Below, in pieces: positions 1 to 7,946 of a stretch of 28,907 nt of DNA. The stretch covers positions 1 through 28,907 of the forward strand of contig JBAXQM010000029.1 in assembly GCA_037131735.1 (NCBI GenBank), given 5' to 3'. Within the stretch, counting starts at the first letter, position 1, and the number at the start of each line of letters is the position of its first letter. A program made the translations under genes and the position numbers. The stretch is from CAIUPE01 sp037131735. Lineage in GTDB: Bacteria; Pseudomonadota; Alphaproteobacteria; Rhizobiales; Beijerinckiaceae. The notes below the pieces were generated by a model. The model was not told the DNA's origin, searched no databases, and worked only from the letters and a program-made list of their open reading frames with translations.

Positions 1-134
1 CTTTGATTGCAGGAAAAGATGAGCAAACAGGCGCGCCGAGAGAGCGGGCCATCATCTCTGCGTTGCTCCAAGGAATTGGTTCCGAGTGAACGTCTGCGTT
101 TGGGTGGGGTGAGCAAGGCCGTGAGTTCTCTTGT
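1..134. other. Unassigned left flank
   Basis: This stretch lies outside the probable end of the IS256 remnant. On the minus strand two frames remain open across it, but neither gives a protein I recognise. On the plus strand it does not resemble the missing N-terminal part of uronate isomerase. If the element had simply inserted into uxaC, the 5' part of uxaC should lie here, so its absence points to a deletion or rearrangement. I assign no gene. Confidence 0.4.
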
Positions 135-757
135 GGGTCGCGTCCCATTCCGTGGTGTAGCTGACGGTGTGATCACCATCGCCGCCGGGCAAGGCGGGCA
201 CGGATGTCAGGCGGCCATATTCGGCAGGCTGACGGTTGGATCATCGCTCAGTGCGGCGAGGGACTCCAGACTCATGTAGCGGCGGCTGACGGCCCACTCG
301 TCGCACTGCTCCAGCATGAGCGCTGCGACCAGGCGAACGACGGACCGGTCGTTCGGGAAGATGCCGATGACATCGGCCCTGCGCTTGATCTCGCCGTTGA
401 GGCGCTCGAGCGGGTTCGTCGAGGCGATCTGTGGCCAGTGTTCCCGTGGGAAGGTCATGTAGGCCAACACATCGTCGCGGGTGCCGTCCATCAGTTCGCC
501 GAGCTTGGGGAACCGCTCGCGCAAGGCATCGGCGACCTGACGCCATTGCGCGTGAGCCGCCTCGGCCGTGTCCTGGGCGAAGATCGTCTTCAGCATGGCG
601 ACGGCCGCAGGACGCTGCTTCGGCGGCACATGGGCGAGAGCGTTGCGCAACCAGTGCACGCGGCACCTCTGGTGGGTGGCACTGAACACCTTCGCCGCGG
701 CCGCCCGAAGGCCCTTGTGGTCGTCAGCGACGACAAGCTTCACCCCGCGCAGCCCTC
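135..757 (-). mobile_element. IS256-family element remnant
   Basis: The fragment carries the C-terminal half of a mutator-type (IS256) transposase. Past the transposase stop, a sequence beginning GGGTCGCGTCCC at about 135 and running into GTGGTGTAG looks like the end of such elements. The opposite end and half of the transposase gene are missing, so this inverted repeat cannot be confirmed by pairing. The right limit (about 748-762) is where similarity switches to uxaC. The remnant is clearly more G+C-rich than the flanking uxu genes, as expected for an acquired element. Confidence 0.6.
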
Positions 758-791
758 CTTTTTGAGCGTGTGCGTAAAGGTCATGGCACAT
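207..791 (-). pseudogene. IS256 family transposase, C-terminal fragment
   Basis: This is a truncated mutator-family DDE transposase. The visible part includes the LVVADDHKGL block, with the second catalytic Asp, then an RCRVHWLRN segment and the NPLERLNGEIKRR motif with the catalytic Glu. About 190 residues remain of a usual length near 400; the first catalytic Asp and the N-terminal DNA-binding region are absent. Homology stops at about residue 12 (near position 757). The first residues, before GGLRGVKL, are uxaC sequence read backwards, so the ATG at 791 is not a native start. It cannot encode an active transposase. The stop is TGA at 207-209. Confidence 0.85.
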
Positions 792-1369
792 CCACTGACG
801 CGGAAATGTTTCGCGCGCAGATGCTCACTGAGATGGCAAAATTATCGCTCGAAGATGGTCTCGTGATGCAGATCCATGCGGGATCAATGCGTAACCATAA
901 TCGCCAACTCTTTGAACATTTTGGGCGTGATCGGGGCGCTGATATTCCGCAACCCACCAATTATGTTCACGCTTTGAAGCCGCTTTTGGACGTTGTCGGC
1001 AATGAGCGGTCTTTAACGATCATCCTCTTCACACTTGATGAGACGGCCTATGCGCGTGAGCTTGCTCCTCTCGCGGGTCATTATCCGTGTCTGCGACTAG
1101 GGCCGCCTTGGTGGTTTCATGATAGTGTCGAAGGGATGTGGCGGTTTCGTCAAATGACAACCGAAACGGCGGGGTTTTATAATACGGTGGGCTTCAATGA
1201 TGATACGCGCGCTTTTCCCTCGATTCCGGCTCGCCACGATGTTGCGCGTCGGGTCGATTGCGCCTATCTCGCGACACTTGTTTCAGACCATCGTTTACAT
1301 GAGGATGAGGCTTATGAGGTTGCGCATGATCTTGCTTATGGCCTCGCCAAAGCCGCTTATAAGCTTTGA
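755..1369 (+). pseudogene. uxaC: Uronate isomerase, C-terminal fragment
   Basis: This is the C-terminal part of glucuronate/uronate isomerase (EC 5.3.1.12), which converts D-glucuronate to D-fructuronate in the cytoplasm. Recognisable blocks are FRAQMLTEMAKLSLEDGL, the MQIHAGSMRNHN motif, GADIPQPTNYV and the HDVARRVDCAYLA end region. About 200 of roughly 470 residues are left. The N-terminal half, with the HxH metal site of this amidohydrolase-fold enzyme, is missing. The frame stays open upstream of the GTG at 770 (ALLFERV, matching the family) until it runs into the IS256 remnant at about 750-757. The GTG at 770 is therefore only an accidental start. uxuA follows 110 bases downstream, so this was the first gene of an uxaC-uxuA-uxuB run. 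Confidence 0.85.
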
Positions 1370-1479
1370 ATAATGACTGGTGCTTTTCAATTCTAACCAC
1401 CAACTCTTGGTCCTATGAGGGCTTTAGAGTCCGTTTTGCGTAGAGCGACAATCAAACGTGTTATCTCGGAGATACGACA

Positions 1480-2667
1480 ATGAAAGAAGCGTGGCGTTGG
1501 TTTGGACCGCAAGACCCTGTAGCGCTTGATCATGTGCGCCAAGCGGGAGCGACTGACATTGTCTCTGCTTTACATCAGTTAAAGCCCGGCGCTGTCTGGA
1601 CCGAAGCGGCCGTTGCCGAACGCAAAAATTTTATTGAAACAACGCCGCCCGGCCGCAAACCGCTTTATTGGTCGGTTGTTGAATCAATCCCGATACCCGA
1701 TGATGTGAAGCGGCTCGGCAAAGAGGCAAAGCAATCGATTGAAACGTGGATTGCGAGTCTTCAAGCGGTCGCGAAAACGGATATCAAGACTGTTTGTTAT
1801 AATTTTATGCCGGTTGTTGATTGGACGCGCACCGACCTTGATTATGAGTTACCCACGGGTGCGACATGTTTGCGGTTTGATCAGGATCGCTTTGCGGCCT
1901 TTGATCTCTTCATCCTTAAGCGGCCCGGTGCCGAGCATGATTATGATGCGGAGGCGACAGCACGAGCGAAAGCGACTTATGAGCGCTTTAGCGAAGAGGA
2001 TTTCGCCTATCTCATTCACGTGATTGCTAGTGCTTTGCCGGGCTCGACTACGGATCCCTTGACCATTGATGGGTTTCGCGAGCGTTTGACGATTTATCGT
2101 GATATTGATGCCCCACGCTTACGTCAGCACCTCGTCGAATTTCTTGAGGCTGTTACGCCAGTTGCGGATGATTTGGGTGTGAAGCTCACTCTGCATCCGG
2201 ATGATCCACCGCGCTCGCTTTTTGGCTTGCCACGTATTGCATCGACGGCGGCTGATTATGCGGCCTTGTTTGATGCTGTACCAAGTAATGCGAATGGTAT
2301 GTGTTTTTGTACAGGCTCTTTAGGCGTGCGCCCTGATAATGATCTCGCCGCAATCGTCACTCGTTTTGCGGAACGGATTCATTTCGTGCATTTGCGCTCA
2401 ACAAAACGTGACGCGGATAATCCGCTATCCTTTATCGAAGCCGATCATCTCGATGGTGATGTCGATATGGTCGGTGTCATCGGCGCGTTGATCCGTGAAG
2501 ACCGGAAGCGCGCAAGGGGCGCGAAGATTCCGTTCCGGCCTGATCATGGGCATCGTATGTTGGATGATGTAAATAAAACCATCACGCCCGGTTATGCCGG
2601 CATTGGACGGCTCAAAGGTTTGGGTGAATTGCGTGGCGTCATGCGCGCGGTGGAGAGGCTTTCGTGA
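1480..2667 (+). CDS. uxuA: Mannonate dehydratase
   Basis: UxuA (EC 4.2.1.8) dehydrates D-mannonate to 2-keto-3-deoxy-D-gluconate in hexuronate catabolism. The 395-residue length and the N-terminus MKEAWRWFGP are typical. Candidate metal ligands of the TIM-barrel family are visible at His239 (TLHPDDPP), Cys277 (GMCFCTGS), His304 (FVHLRS) and Asp355 (RPDHGH). I assigned these by analogy with characterised ManD enzymes. The start ATG follows a GGAG sequence about eight bases upstream. The TGA overlaps the GTG of uxuB by four bases, indicating translational coupling. The gene is intact although its upstream partner uxaC is broken. Confidence 0.95.
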   Translation: MKEAWRWFGPQDPVALDHVRQAGATDIVSALHQLKPGAVWTEAAVAERKNFIETTPPGRKPLYWSVVESIPIPDDVKRLGKEAKQSIETWIASLQAVAKTDIKTVCYNFMPVVDWTRTDLDYELPTGATCLRFDQDRFAAFDLFILKRPGAEHDYDAEATARAKATYERFSEEDFAYLIHVIASALPGSTTDPLTIDGFRERLTIYRDIDAPRLRQHLVEFLEAVTPVADDLGVKLTLHPDDPPRSLFGLPRIASTAADYAALFDAVPSNANGMCFCTGSLGVRPDNDLAAIVTRFAERIHFVHLRSTKRDADNPLSFIEADHLDGDVDMVGVIGALIREDRKRARGAKIPFRPDHGHRMLDDVNKTITPGYAGIGRLKGLGELRGVMRAVERLS

Positions 2668-4121
2668 CGCGCCTATCAAATGCAACGCTCAATCGTTTAC
2701 CCGTCTCCATCATTAAACCAAACTATATTCGCTCGAACATAACAATCGGCATTGTCCATCTTGGCATTGGTGCATTTCATCGTGCGCATCAGGCCGTTTA
2801 CACTGATGATGTTTTAGCTTCAGGTGATCATCGTTGGGGCATTCTGGGAGCAAGCCTGCGTTCCGCTGAAACACGTGATGCTCTATCACCGCAGGATGGA
2901 CTTTATACGATTGCTATACGCAATGCTGCAGGTACTGTACATCGCGTCATCGGCTCCGTCATGCGCCTCTTGGTCGCGCCCGAGAATCCCGAAGCATTAA
3001 TTGCGGCCATGGCGGATCCTCACGTCAAAATCGTTTCCCTGACAATAACTGAAAAAGGCTATTGTCTTGATCCGGCAACGGGAAAGCTTGATGGTGAGCA
3101 TCCGGATATTCGCCATGATATCGCAAATCCCGATCAACCAAAAACGGCGCCGGGTTATATTCTCGCAGCCCTTCATCGTCGCCGTGCTTTGGGCTTAAAA
3201 CCCTTCACCGTCATGTCATGCGATAATTTGCCTTCGAATGGCAAAAAGCTCCAAGCGATCTTGATTAAACTCGCTGGATTAAGAAGTGCTGAGTTTGCCT
3301 CCTTTATCGAAACCGACGTCGCATGCCCATCGACAATGATCGATCGCATTGTGCCACAAACAACCGATGAGGATCGCGCCATTGCCAAAGCTGCGTTGCA
3401 TCTTGAAGACGCCTGGCCCATTGCCACCGAGCCTTTTACCCAATGGGTAACTGAGGATCGCTTCCCTGAAGGACGTCCCGACTGGGAGCGATTTGGCGCT
3501 GAGCTTGTCGATAATGTTGCGCCCTATGAGGCGATGAAACTTAGGCTCTTGAACGCCTCGCATACAATGCTTGCCTTTTTGGGATCCCTTGCCGGATATC
3601 GTACGGTTGCTGATGCGATGAATAATAAAGCCATAGGCAGTTTTATCGCGCGTTTTATGGAAGAGGATGTCATTCCGGTTTTGACGATTCCTCCCGGTGC
3701 TGATGTTCACGCCTATGCGGCATCACTCCTGGAGCGTTTTCGCAATCCGGCCTTAAACCATCGTTTGGAACAAATTGCGTCCGACAGTTCTCAGAAAATT
3801 CCGCAAAGATTTCTGGGCACAGCGCAGGATCGCCTTGCGCAAGGGCTTCCGCTCGGACGTTTAGCCTATGCCCTCGCAGGCTTTGCGCTCTATGTCCTCG
3901 GGCGCGATGAGGCGGGGCAGACGCTCGCGCTTAAGGATCCCATGGCAGAGAGCCTTCGCCAAAGTCTTGCTGCTGCGGGAGATGATCCGGAAGCAATGAT
4001 CAACGCGTTTCTCGGCTTTACCGCCATTTTTGGCCAATGGAGTCAGGATCATCGATTTGTAGATCCCCTCATCCACGCCTTAAATGCGTTAAGAAGTCAT
4101 GGCGTGAGAGCGAGCCTTTAA
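2664..4121 (+). CDS. uxuB: Fructuronate reductase (mannitol dehydrogenase family)
   Basis: This 485-residue member of the polyol (mannitol) dehydrogenase family most likely reduces D-fructuronate to D-mannonate with NADH (EC 1.1.1.57), feeding UxuA. An N-terminal Rossmann segment has the IVHLGIGAFHRAHQ motif (about residues 30-43). The MSCDNLPSNG block lies at about 184, and the catalytic region KLRLLNASH places Lys292 and His300. The GTG start at 2664 overlaps the uxuA stop and has GGAGAGG just upstream. Mannitol 2-dehydrogenase and related reductases share the fold. The assignment to fructuronate rests on the uxuA neighbour and is an inference. Confidence 0.9.
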   Translation: MTRLSNATLNRLPVSIIKPNYIRSNITIGIVHLGIGAFHRAHQAVYTDDVLASGDHRWGILGASLRSAETRDALSPQDGLYTIAIRNAAGTVHRVIGSVMRLLVAPENPEALIAAMADPHVKIVSLTITEKGYCLDPATGKLDGEHPDIRHDIANPDQPKTAPGYILAALHRRRALGLKPFTVMSCDNLPSNGKKLQAILIKLAGLRSAEFASFIETDVACPSTMIDRIVPQTTDEDRAIAKAALHLEDAWPIATEPFTQWVTEDRFPEGRPDWERFGAELVDNVAPYEAMKLRLLNASHTMLAFLGSLAGYRTVADAMNNKAIGSFIARFMEEDVIPVLTIPPGADVHAYAASLLERFRNPALNHRLEQIASDSSQKIPQRFLGTAQDRLAQGLPLGRLAYALAGFALYVLGRDEAGQTLALKDPMAESLRQSLAAAGDDPEAMINAFLGFTAIFGQWSQDHRFVDPLIHALNALRSHGVRASL

Positions 4122-4193
4122 ACTCACTGCAATTAGAAAAAGCAATGAAGTGTGAAGGTGCTTCGACGAACGCAGCCTCTTAGCCGCCGGTAC

Positions 4194-5342
4194 CTATCGT
4201 GCCGTTTGCCCTGTGCCATAAATGGCAAAGGCGAAAATCAATCCGGACGAGCAGATGAGAGCGCCGGTTAAAGCGAGCGCGGGATAGCTGACGTGATGAT
4301 CAATCAGCATACCGCCCACCCATGCGCCGCCCGCATTGCCAAGATTAAACGCACCAATATTTAAGGCAGAGGCGAGATTGGGCGCGCCTTTCGCGGCATT
4401 CATGATTCCAATTTGGAGAGGTGGAATTGTGCCGAAGGCCGCAAATCCCAACAGGAAGATGGTAACACTTGTTGTCCAAACATTTGTCATCGCGAAAGCG
4501 AAGAGTGCCATCAAGATAACGAGTGCTCCGAGCGTGCCATAGAGTGAGAGGCTCAAGGACTTATCCGAAAGCCGGCCCATCACATGATTGCCGAGTGTCA
4601 ATCCAATTCCGTAAATGAAGAGCACAAGAGTCATTATGTTGGGTGATAGCCCCGTCGCCTCACGAAGAATGGGGGCAATATAGGTCCAGACAACGAAGAC
4701 GCCGCCAAAGCCGAATGTGGTTGTCGCAAGCGCGAGCCAAACACCCGGGCGTTTAAGGACGGATAACTCTTTCGCCACGGCGCCGGTTTGTTCAGGCGCT
4801 TGAGGCTTCAAGGCAAAGAATAAAAAAGCGCCTGTGATCAGTCCGAGTAAACTGACAAGGCCGAAGCTTACGCGCCAACTCAGATATTCTCCGATAGCGG
4901 TTCCTAGGGGCACGCCAATAATATTCGATAGCGCAAGGCCGGAGAACATAAGGGCAATCGCGCGTGATCGTTTTTCTGCGGGCACAAGTTGCGCGCCGAC
5001 AACAGAACCAACACCAAAGAAGGCGCCATGCATGAGCGATGAAACGATACGGCCCGCAAGCATGAAGCCGTAGTTCGGGGCGAGGGCAGACATGAGATTG
5101 CCGATAACAAAGAGCGACATCAGGCCAACAAGGAGTGTTTTGCGATCTATCCGCGCGGTACCAAGGGTCATGATTGGAGCGCCGACAACAACGCCGAGTG
5201 CGTAACCTGTAACAAGGAGGCCCGCGACTGGAATTGATGCCGATAAGTCAGCGGCAACATTGGGCAAAAGACCCATCATGATAAATTCAGTCGTACCGAC
5301 GGCAAATGTGCCGAGCGCAAGCGCGTAAAGTTCAATAGGCAT
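4194..5342 (-). CDS. MFS transporter, DHA1 (AraJ-like) family
   Basis: A 382-residue inner-membrane protein with about twelve hydrophobic segments. The N-terminal motif FAVGTTEFIMMGLLP is characteristic of the AraJ/YdhP-like DHA1 branch of the major facilitator superfamily, proton-driven exporters of sugars, drugs or purine-like compounds. I place the start at ATG 5342, preceded by TTGAGGACC, which supplies the ribosome-binding site. The longer frame would need a TTG lying inside that site. The gene is convergent with uxuB, with 72 bases between the stops, and no terminator hairpin was seen there. The substrate is unknown; proximity to the uxu genes is weak evidence only. Confidence 0.85.
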   Translation of the reverse strand: MPIELYALALGTFAVGTTEFIMMGLLPNVAADLSASIPVAGLLVTGYALGVVVGAPIMTLGTARIDRKTLLVGLMSLFVIGNLMSALAPNYGFMLAGRIVSSLMHGAFFGVGSVVGAQLVPAEKRSRAIALMFSGLALSNIIGVPLGTAIGEYLSWRVSFGLVSLLGLITGAFLFFALKPQAPEQTGAVAKELSVLKRPGVWLALATTTFGFGGVFVVWTYIAPILREATGLSPNIMTLVLFIYGIGLTLGNHVMGRLSDKSLSLSLYGTLGALVILMALFAFAMTNVWTTSVTIFLLGFAAFGTIPPLQIGIMNAAKGAPNLASALNIGAFNLGNAGGAWVGGMLIDHHVSYPALALTGALICSSGLIFAFAIYGTGQTAR

Positions 5343-5526
5343 GGCGGTCCTCAACTCTCAACAAGGCAACGATACTCATGCCTACTCAAATAGAAGATAT
5401 TGTAGATTGATTGGTTTGTCGCCCCTGCCTGTGCTTTGCATCAGTACGAGGAGAGCTTGCGTCAAAAGGGAAGGCTTTAAGTGCTCATACTGAGCCAAGT
5501 TAGATACCGGATGACGTCAGAGCCAG

Positions 5527-5763
5527 TTAGAGATTGAGCATCGTATTCCAGAGCGGATTCCGCTTCTTGTACTCTTTTCCCTCGTCGGTCTCTTTCTGAG
5601 AGCGCTGGGTTGCGAATTCCGACATGGCGGTGATGACGGGCGGAATGCCGGCGGGCTCAGGCTCGGCGGGCTCAGAGACAAGCGAGGGCTTTCTGCGCAC
5701 CACCCCATGCACAGGCTTAACAGGGCTTGTATTCATTATGCTGGGATTAAATGTGATCCGCAT
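5527..5763 (-). CDS. Small hypothetical protein
   Basis: An open frame of 78 residues begins MRITFNPSIM, has a Pro/Glu-rich middle (SEPAEPEPAGIPP) and a charged C-terminus (KETDEGKEYKKRN). No signal peptide, membrane segment or known domain is visible. A weak purine-rich AGGCGG lies about eight bases before the ATG. It stands alone between the MFS gene and the dihydropyrimidinase operon. Composition is protein-like rather than random, but without homologues it could be a chance frame. Confidence 0.4.
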   Translation of the reverse strand: MRITFNPSIMNTSPVKPVHGVVRRKPSLVSEPAEPEPAGIPPVITAMSEFATQRSQKETDEGKEYKKRNPLWNTMLNL

Positions 5764-5857
5764 AGAAACCGCCTATTCCCCTAGCGATTAGAACGGCTGC
5801 AACGGGTTAAATTATAGCATGGCGCGTAAGAAGGCGTGGGTTAATGAAAAAAGGCCC

Positions 5858-5871
5858 AAAATGATCATTTT
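5858..5871. promoter_or_regulatory. Perfect 14-base palindrome
   Basis: AAAATGATCATTTT is perfectly self-complementary. It sits in the A+T-rich gap between the small hypothetical gene and the end of the dihydropyrimidinase gene. It could be an operator for the small gene, lying about 95 bases upstream of its start. It is too short a stem with the wrong composition for a terminator. Function is unproven. Confidence 0.25.
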
Positions 5872-5954
5872 TGCGTATTTTACTCATAGTTAGAGTTCAA
5901 ATGGGGGATGTTGTCCTTGAAGCGGAATTCTTAGGATCACCAATCTTATTATTA

Positions 5955-7394
5955 TTATTTGTCCCAAGCGGATTTGCCTTGAGGCACGGCATAGGGTGAG
6001 AGGTTACGCTTCAAGAATGCGCCATCGGTCTTCTCGCCCGTTACACGGCCATCTTCGGCCACGACCTTGCCCCGCAGCATTGTGAGTGAGGGCCAACCCG
6101 TCACCTTGATCCCTTCATAGGGCGTGTAATCGGCACCATGATGCATAAGCTCTTGGCGAATGGTTTCCTTGCGGTTGGGATCCCACAACACAATGTCGGC
6201 ATCGAAGCCAGGCGCGATGGAGCCCTTCTGCGGATAGAGGCCGTAAAGTTTGGCGTGGTTCGTGGATGTCAGAGCGACGAATTCATTGATTGAAATACGC
6301 CCTTCGACCACACCCTTTGAATAGAGAATTTGCAATCGTGTTTCGACTCCGGGAATGCCGTTGGGCACCCAGCGGAAGGATGTTCGTGCTTTCGGGTTCT
6401 TTTTGCCTCGTGGCCCTTCAAAATAGAAGGGGCAATGATCGGATGAGAAGGTTTGGAAAACGCCGGAGCGTATGCCTTCCCAAATCGCTTCCCAATTTGC
6501 TTCATCACGTGGCGGGGGTGAGCAAACATATTTGCCACCTGTCTCATCCATATTGAGGCCCTTGAGATCATCCGCCGTTAACGCAATATATTGCGGGCAA
6601 GTTTCACCATAGATTTTCAGGCCGCGCTGCTGCGCCCAGCGAATTTGCTCCATCGGTTCGCGGCCCGATACATGCACAACCATGATCGGCACATCGGTCA
6701 ACTCGGCATGGCTGATCGCGCGATGGGTTGCCTCGCGTTCAACAGACGAGGGCCGAGAGGTTGCGTGATAATAGGGCGCTATCTTGCCAGCGCGCTCCAA
6801 TCTATCAGTCATGAATTTGATCGCATCATAGCCTTCGCAATGGACCATCGCGAGAGCGCCGCAACCGCGTGCGCAGTCAAACACTTCAAGCAATTGGCGG
6901 TCATTCAACACAAGATCGTCATAAGTCATAAAGACTTTGAACGAGGTATAACCATCCGCAACCAAGGCCGGTAATTTCTGCCCCAAGACCGTTGGATTGG
7001 GGTCGGTGATGATGAGATGGAAGCCATAATCGCAGAAAGACTGTCCATCGGCTTCTTTATGATAATCAATCACGCTTTGACGAAGCGAAGCACCACGCGG
7101 TTGTAAGGCAAAGGGAATAAGCGTTGTATTGCCGCCGGCAATGGCAGAACGTGTACCGCTTTCAAATCCATCAGCCATTGCAGGGCCGTCAAAACTGGGT
7201 TGCGCCAGATGTACATGGCTATCAATCCCGCCGGGCATGACATAAAGACCCGACGCATCGATAATCTTTCTGCCATCATCGAGCTTTTCGGCAACGCTAA
7301 TGATTTTGCCGCCGCGAATGCCGACATCGGCTTTTACTGTGTCGGCAGCGGTTACCACTGTGCCACCACGAATAACGCAATCAAAAGCACTCAT
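5955..7394 (-). CDS. hydA: Dihydropyrimidinase / D-hydantoinase
   Basis: A cytoplasmic cyclic-amide hydrolase of the amidohydrolase superfamily (EC 3.5.2.2 type). It opens 5,6-dihydropyrimidine or hydantoin rings to N-carbamoyl amino acids. All ligands of the binuclear metal centre are present: His60 and His62 (GGIDSHVHL), carboxylated Lys153 (SFKVFMTYDD), His185 (VHCEGYD), His241 (HVSGRE) and Asp319 (SSDHCPF). At 479 residues it is family length. The start is ATG 7394, preceded by GAGGAACTA; the 60 extra codons upstream overlap the allA gene and are not native. It lies 13 bases after the AllA-like gene in the same operon. Dihydrouracil, a hydantoin or allantoin are all possible substrates; the last is suggested only by the AllA neighbour. 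Confidence 0.88.
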   Translation of the reverse strand: MSAFDCVIRGGTVVTAADTVKADVGIRGGKIISVAEKLDDGRKIIDASGLYVMPGGIDSHVHLAQPSFDGPAMADGFESGTRSAIAGGNTTLIPFALQPRGASLRQSVIDYHKEADGQSFCDYGFHLIITDPNPTVLGQKLPALVADGYTSFKVFMTYDDLVLNDRQLLEVFDCARGCGALAMVHCEGYDAIKFMTDRLERAGKIAPYYHATSRPSSVEREATHRAISHAELTDVPIMVVHVSGREPMEQIRWAQQRGLKIYGETCPQYIALTADDLKGLNMDETGGKYVCSPPPRDEANWEAIWEGIRSGVFQTFSSDHCPFYFEGPRGKKNPKARTSFRWVPNGIPGVETRLQILYSKGVVEGRISINEFVALTSTNHAKLYGLYPQKGSIAPGFDADIVLWDPNRKETIRQELMHHGADYTPYEGIKVTGWPSLTMLRGKVVAEDGRVTGEKTDGAFLKRNLSPYAVPQGKSAWDK

Positions 7395-7407
7395 CGGATG
7401 TAGTTCC

Positions 7408-7905
7408 TCATTTTGATTGTAAATTAATGTCTGACTTTGCGCGCACTTCAAATTGCGGAACGTCGAGATAATGACAATCATCATCTGTGCCCGCCTCATG
7501 GATAAGCATGGCAAAGTGGCTCGGGCTTTCAAGCGCCGCCATCCCCGTGTGCCAAGTGTCGGGACGATAAACAATTCCTAATCCAGGCGGGATGATAAAC
7601 GCTTTAAGCGTTGCAAAGTCCGGCTTCGTCTCATGATCAGAGCGCGCAACAACAATGAGAGAGCGCGTTGTGCCAAGAGGTAAGAAGGTCTGTTCGGAAT
7701 AGGGGTGACGTTCCAGAACATCATAAACAAAAGGTAAGGCAATGAGTGGTGCATGAATAAGCGCGAGATTTAAGCGGGCGTCGGACCGTTCATTGATAAA
7801 ATCAACGCAGAAATTAAGGCGTGGTTTCGCCTGAGATGCGTCAAGGATATGGCCATAGACTTGAAAATTCTTTGGCGTAAACTCTTCAATAGAAACAGTT
7901 CGCAT
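7408..7905 (-). CDS. allA: Ureidoglycolate lyase (AllA family)
   Basis: A 165-residue protein of the ureidoglycolate lyase family (EC 4.3.2.3), which splits ureidoglycolate to glyoxylate and urea at the end of allantoin breakdown. The fold is a small cupin-like barrel. The family signature is visible near the C-terminus as IVYRPDTWHTGMAAL followed by FAMLIHEAGTDDDC. The ATG at 7905 has GAGAG just upstream. It sits between the M24-like gene (41 bases before) and the dihydropyrimidinase gene. No allantoinase or allantoate amidohydrolase is present in the window, so the true ureide substrate remains open. Confidence 0.85.
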   Translation of the reverse strand: MRTVSIEEFTPKNFQVYGHILDASQAKPRLNFCVDFINERSDARLNLALIHAPLIALPFVYDVLERHPYSEQTFLPLGTTRSLIVVARSDHETKPDFATLKAFIIPPGLGIVYRPDTWHTGMAALESPSHFAMLIHEAGTDDDCHYLDVPQFEVRAKSDINLQSK

Positions 7906-7946
7906 TAATCGCTCTCAAAGTTACAAAACATATTTTTGATCTCTTT

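Noticed and set aside
204..866. Long plus-strand open frame of 220 codons opposite the transposase
   Set aside because: It is antisense to the IS256 transposase fragment, which has clear DDE motifs. G+C-rich coding sequence often leaves the opposite strand open.
5512..5519. TGACGTCA palindrome
   Set aside because: Eight bases only, next to a weak small gene; expected by chance and without a known bacterial regulator match here.
7395..7574. 60-codon N-terminal extension of the dihydropyrimidinase
   Set aside because: It overlaps the AllA-like gene, has no family similarity, and a GAGGAA ribosome-binding site directly precedes ATG 7394.
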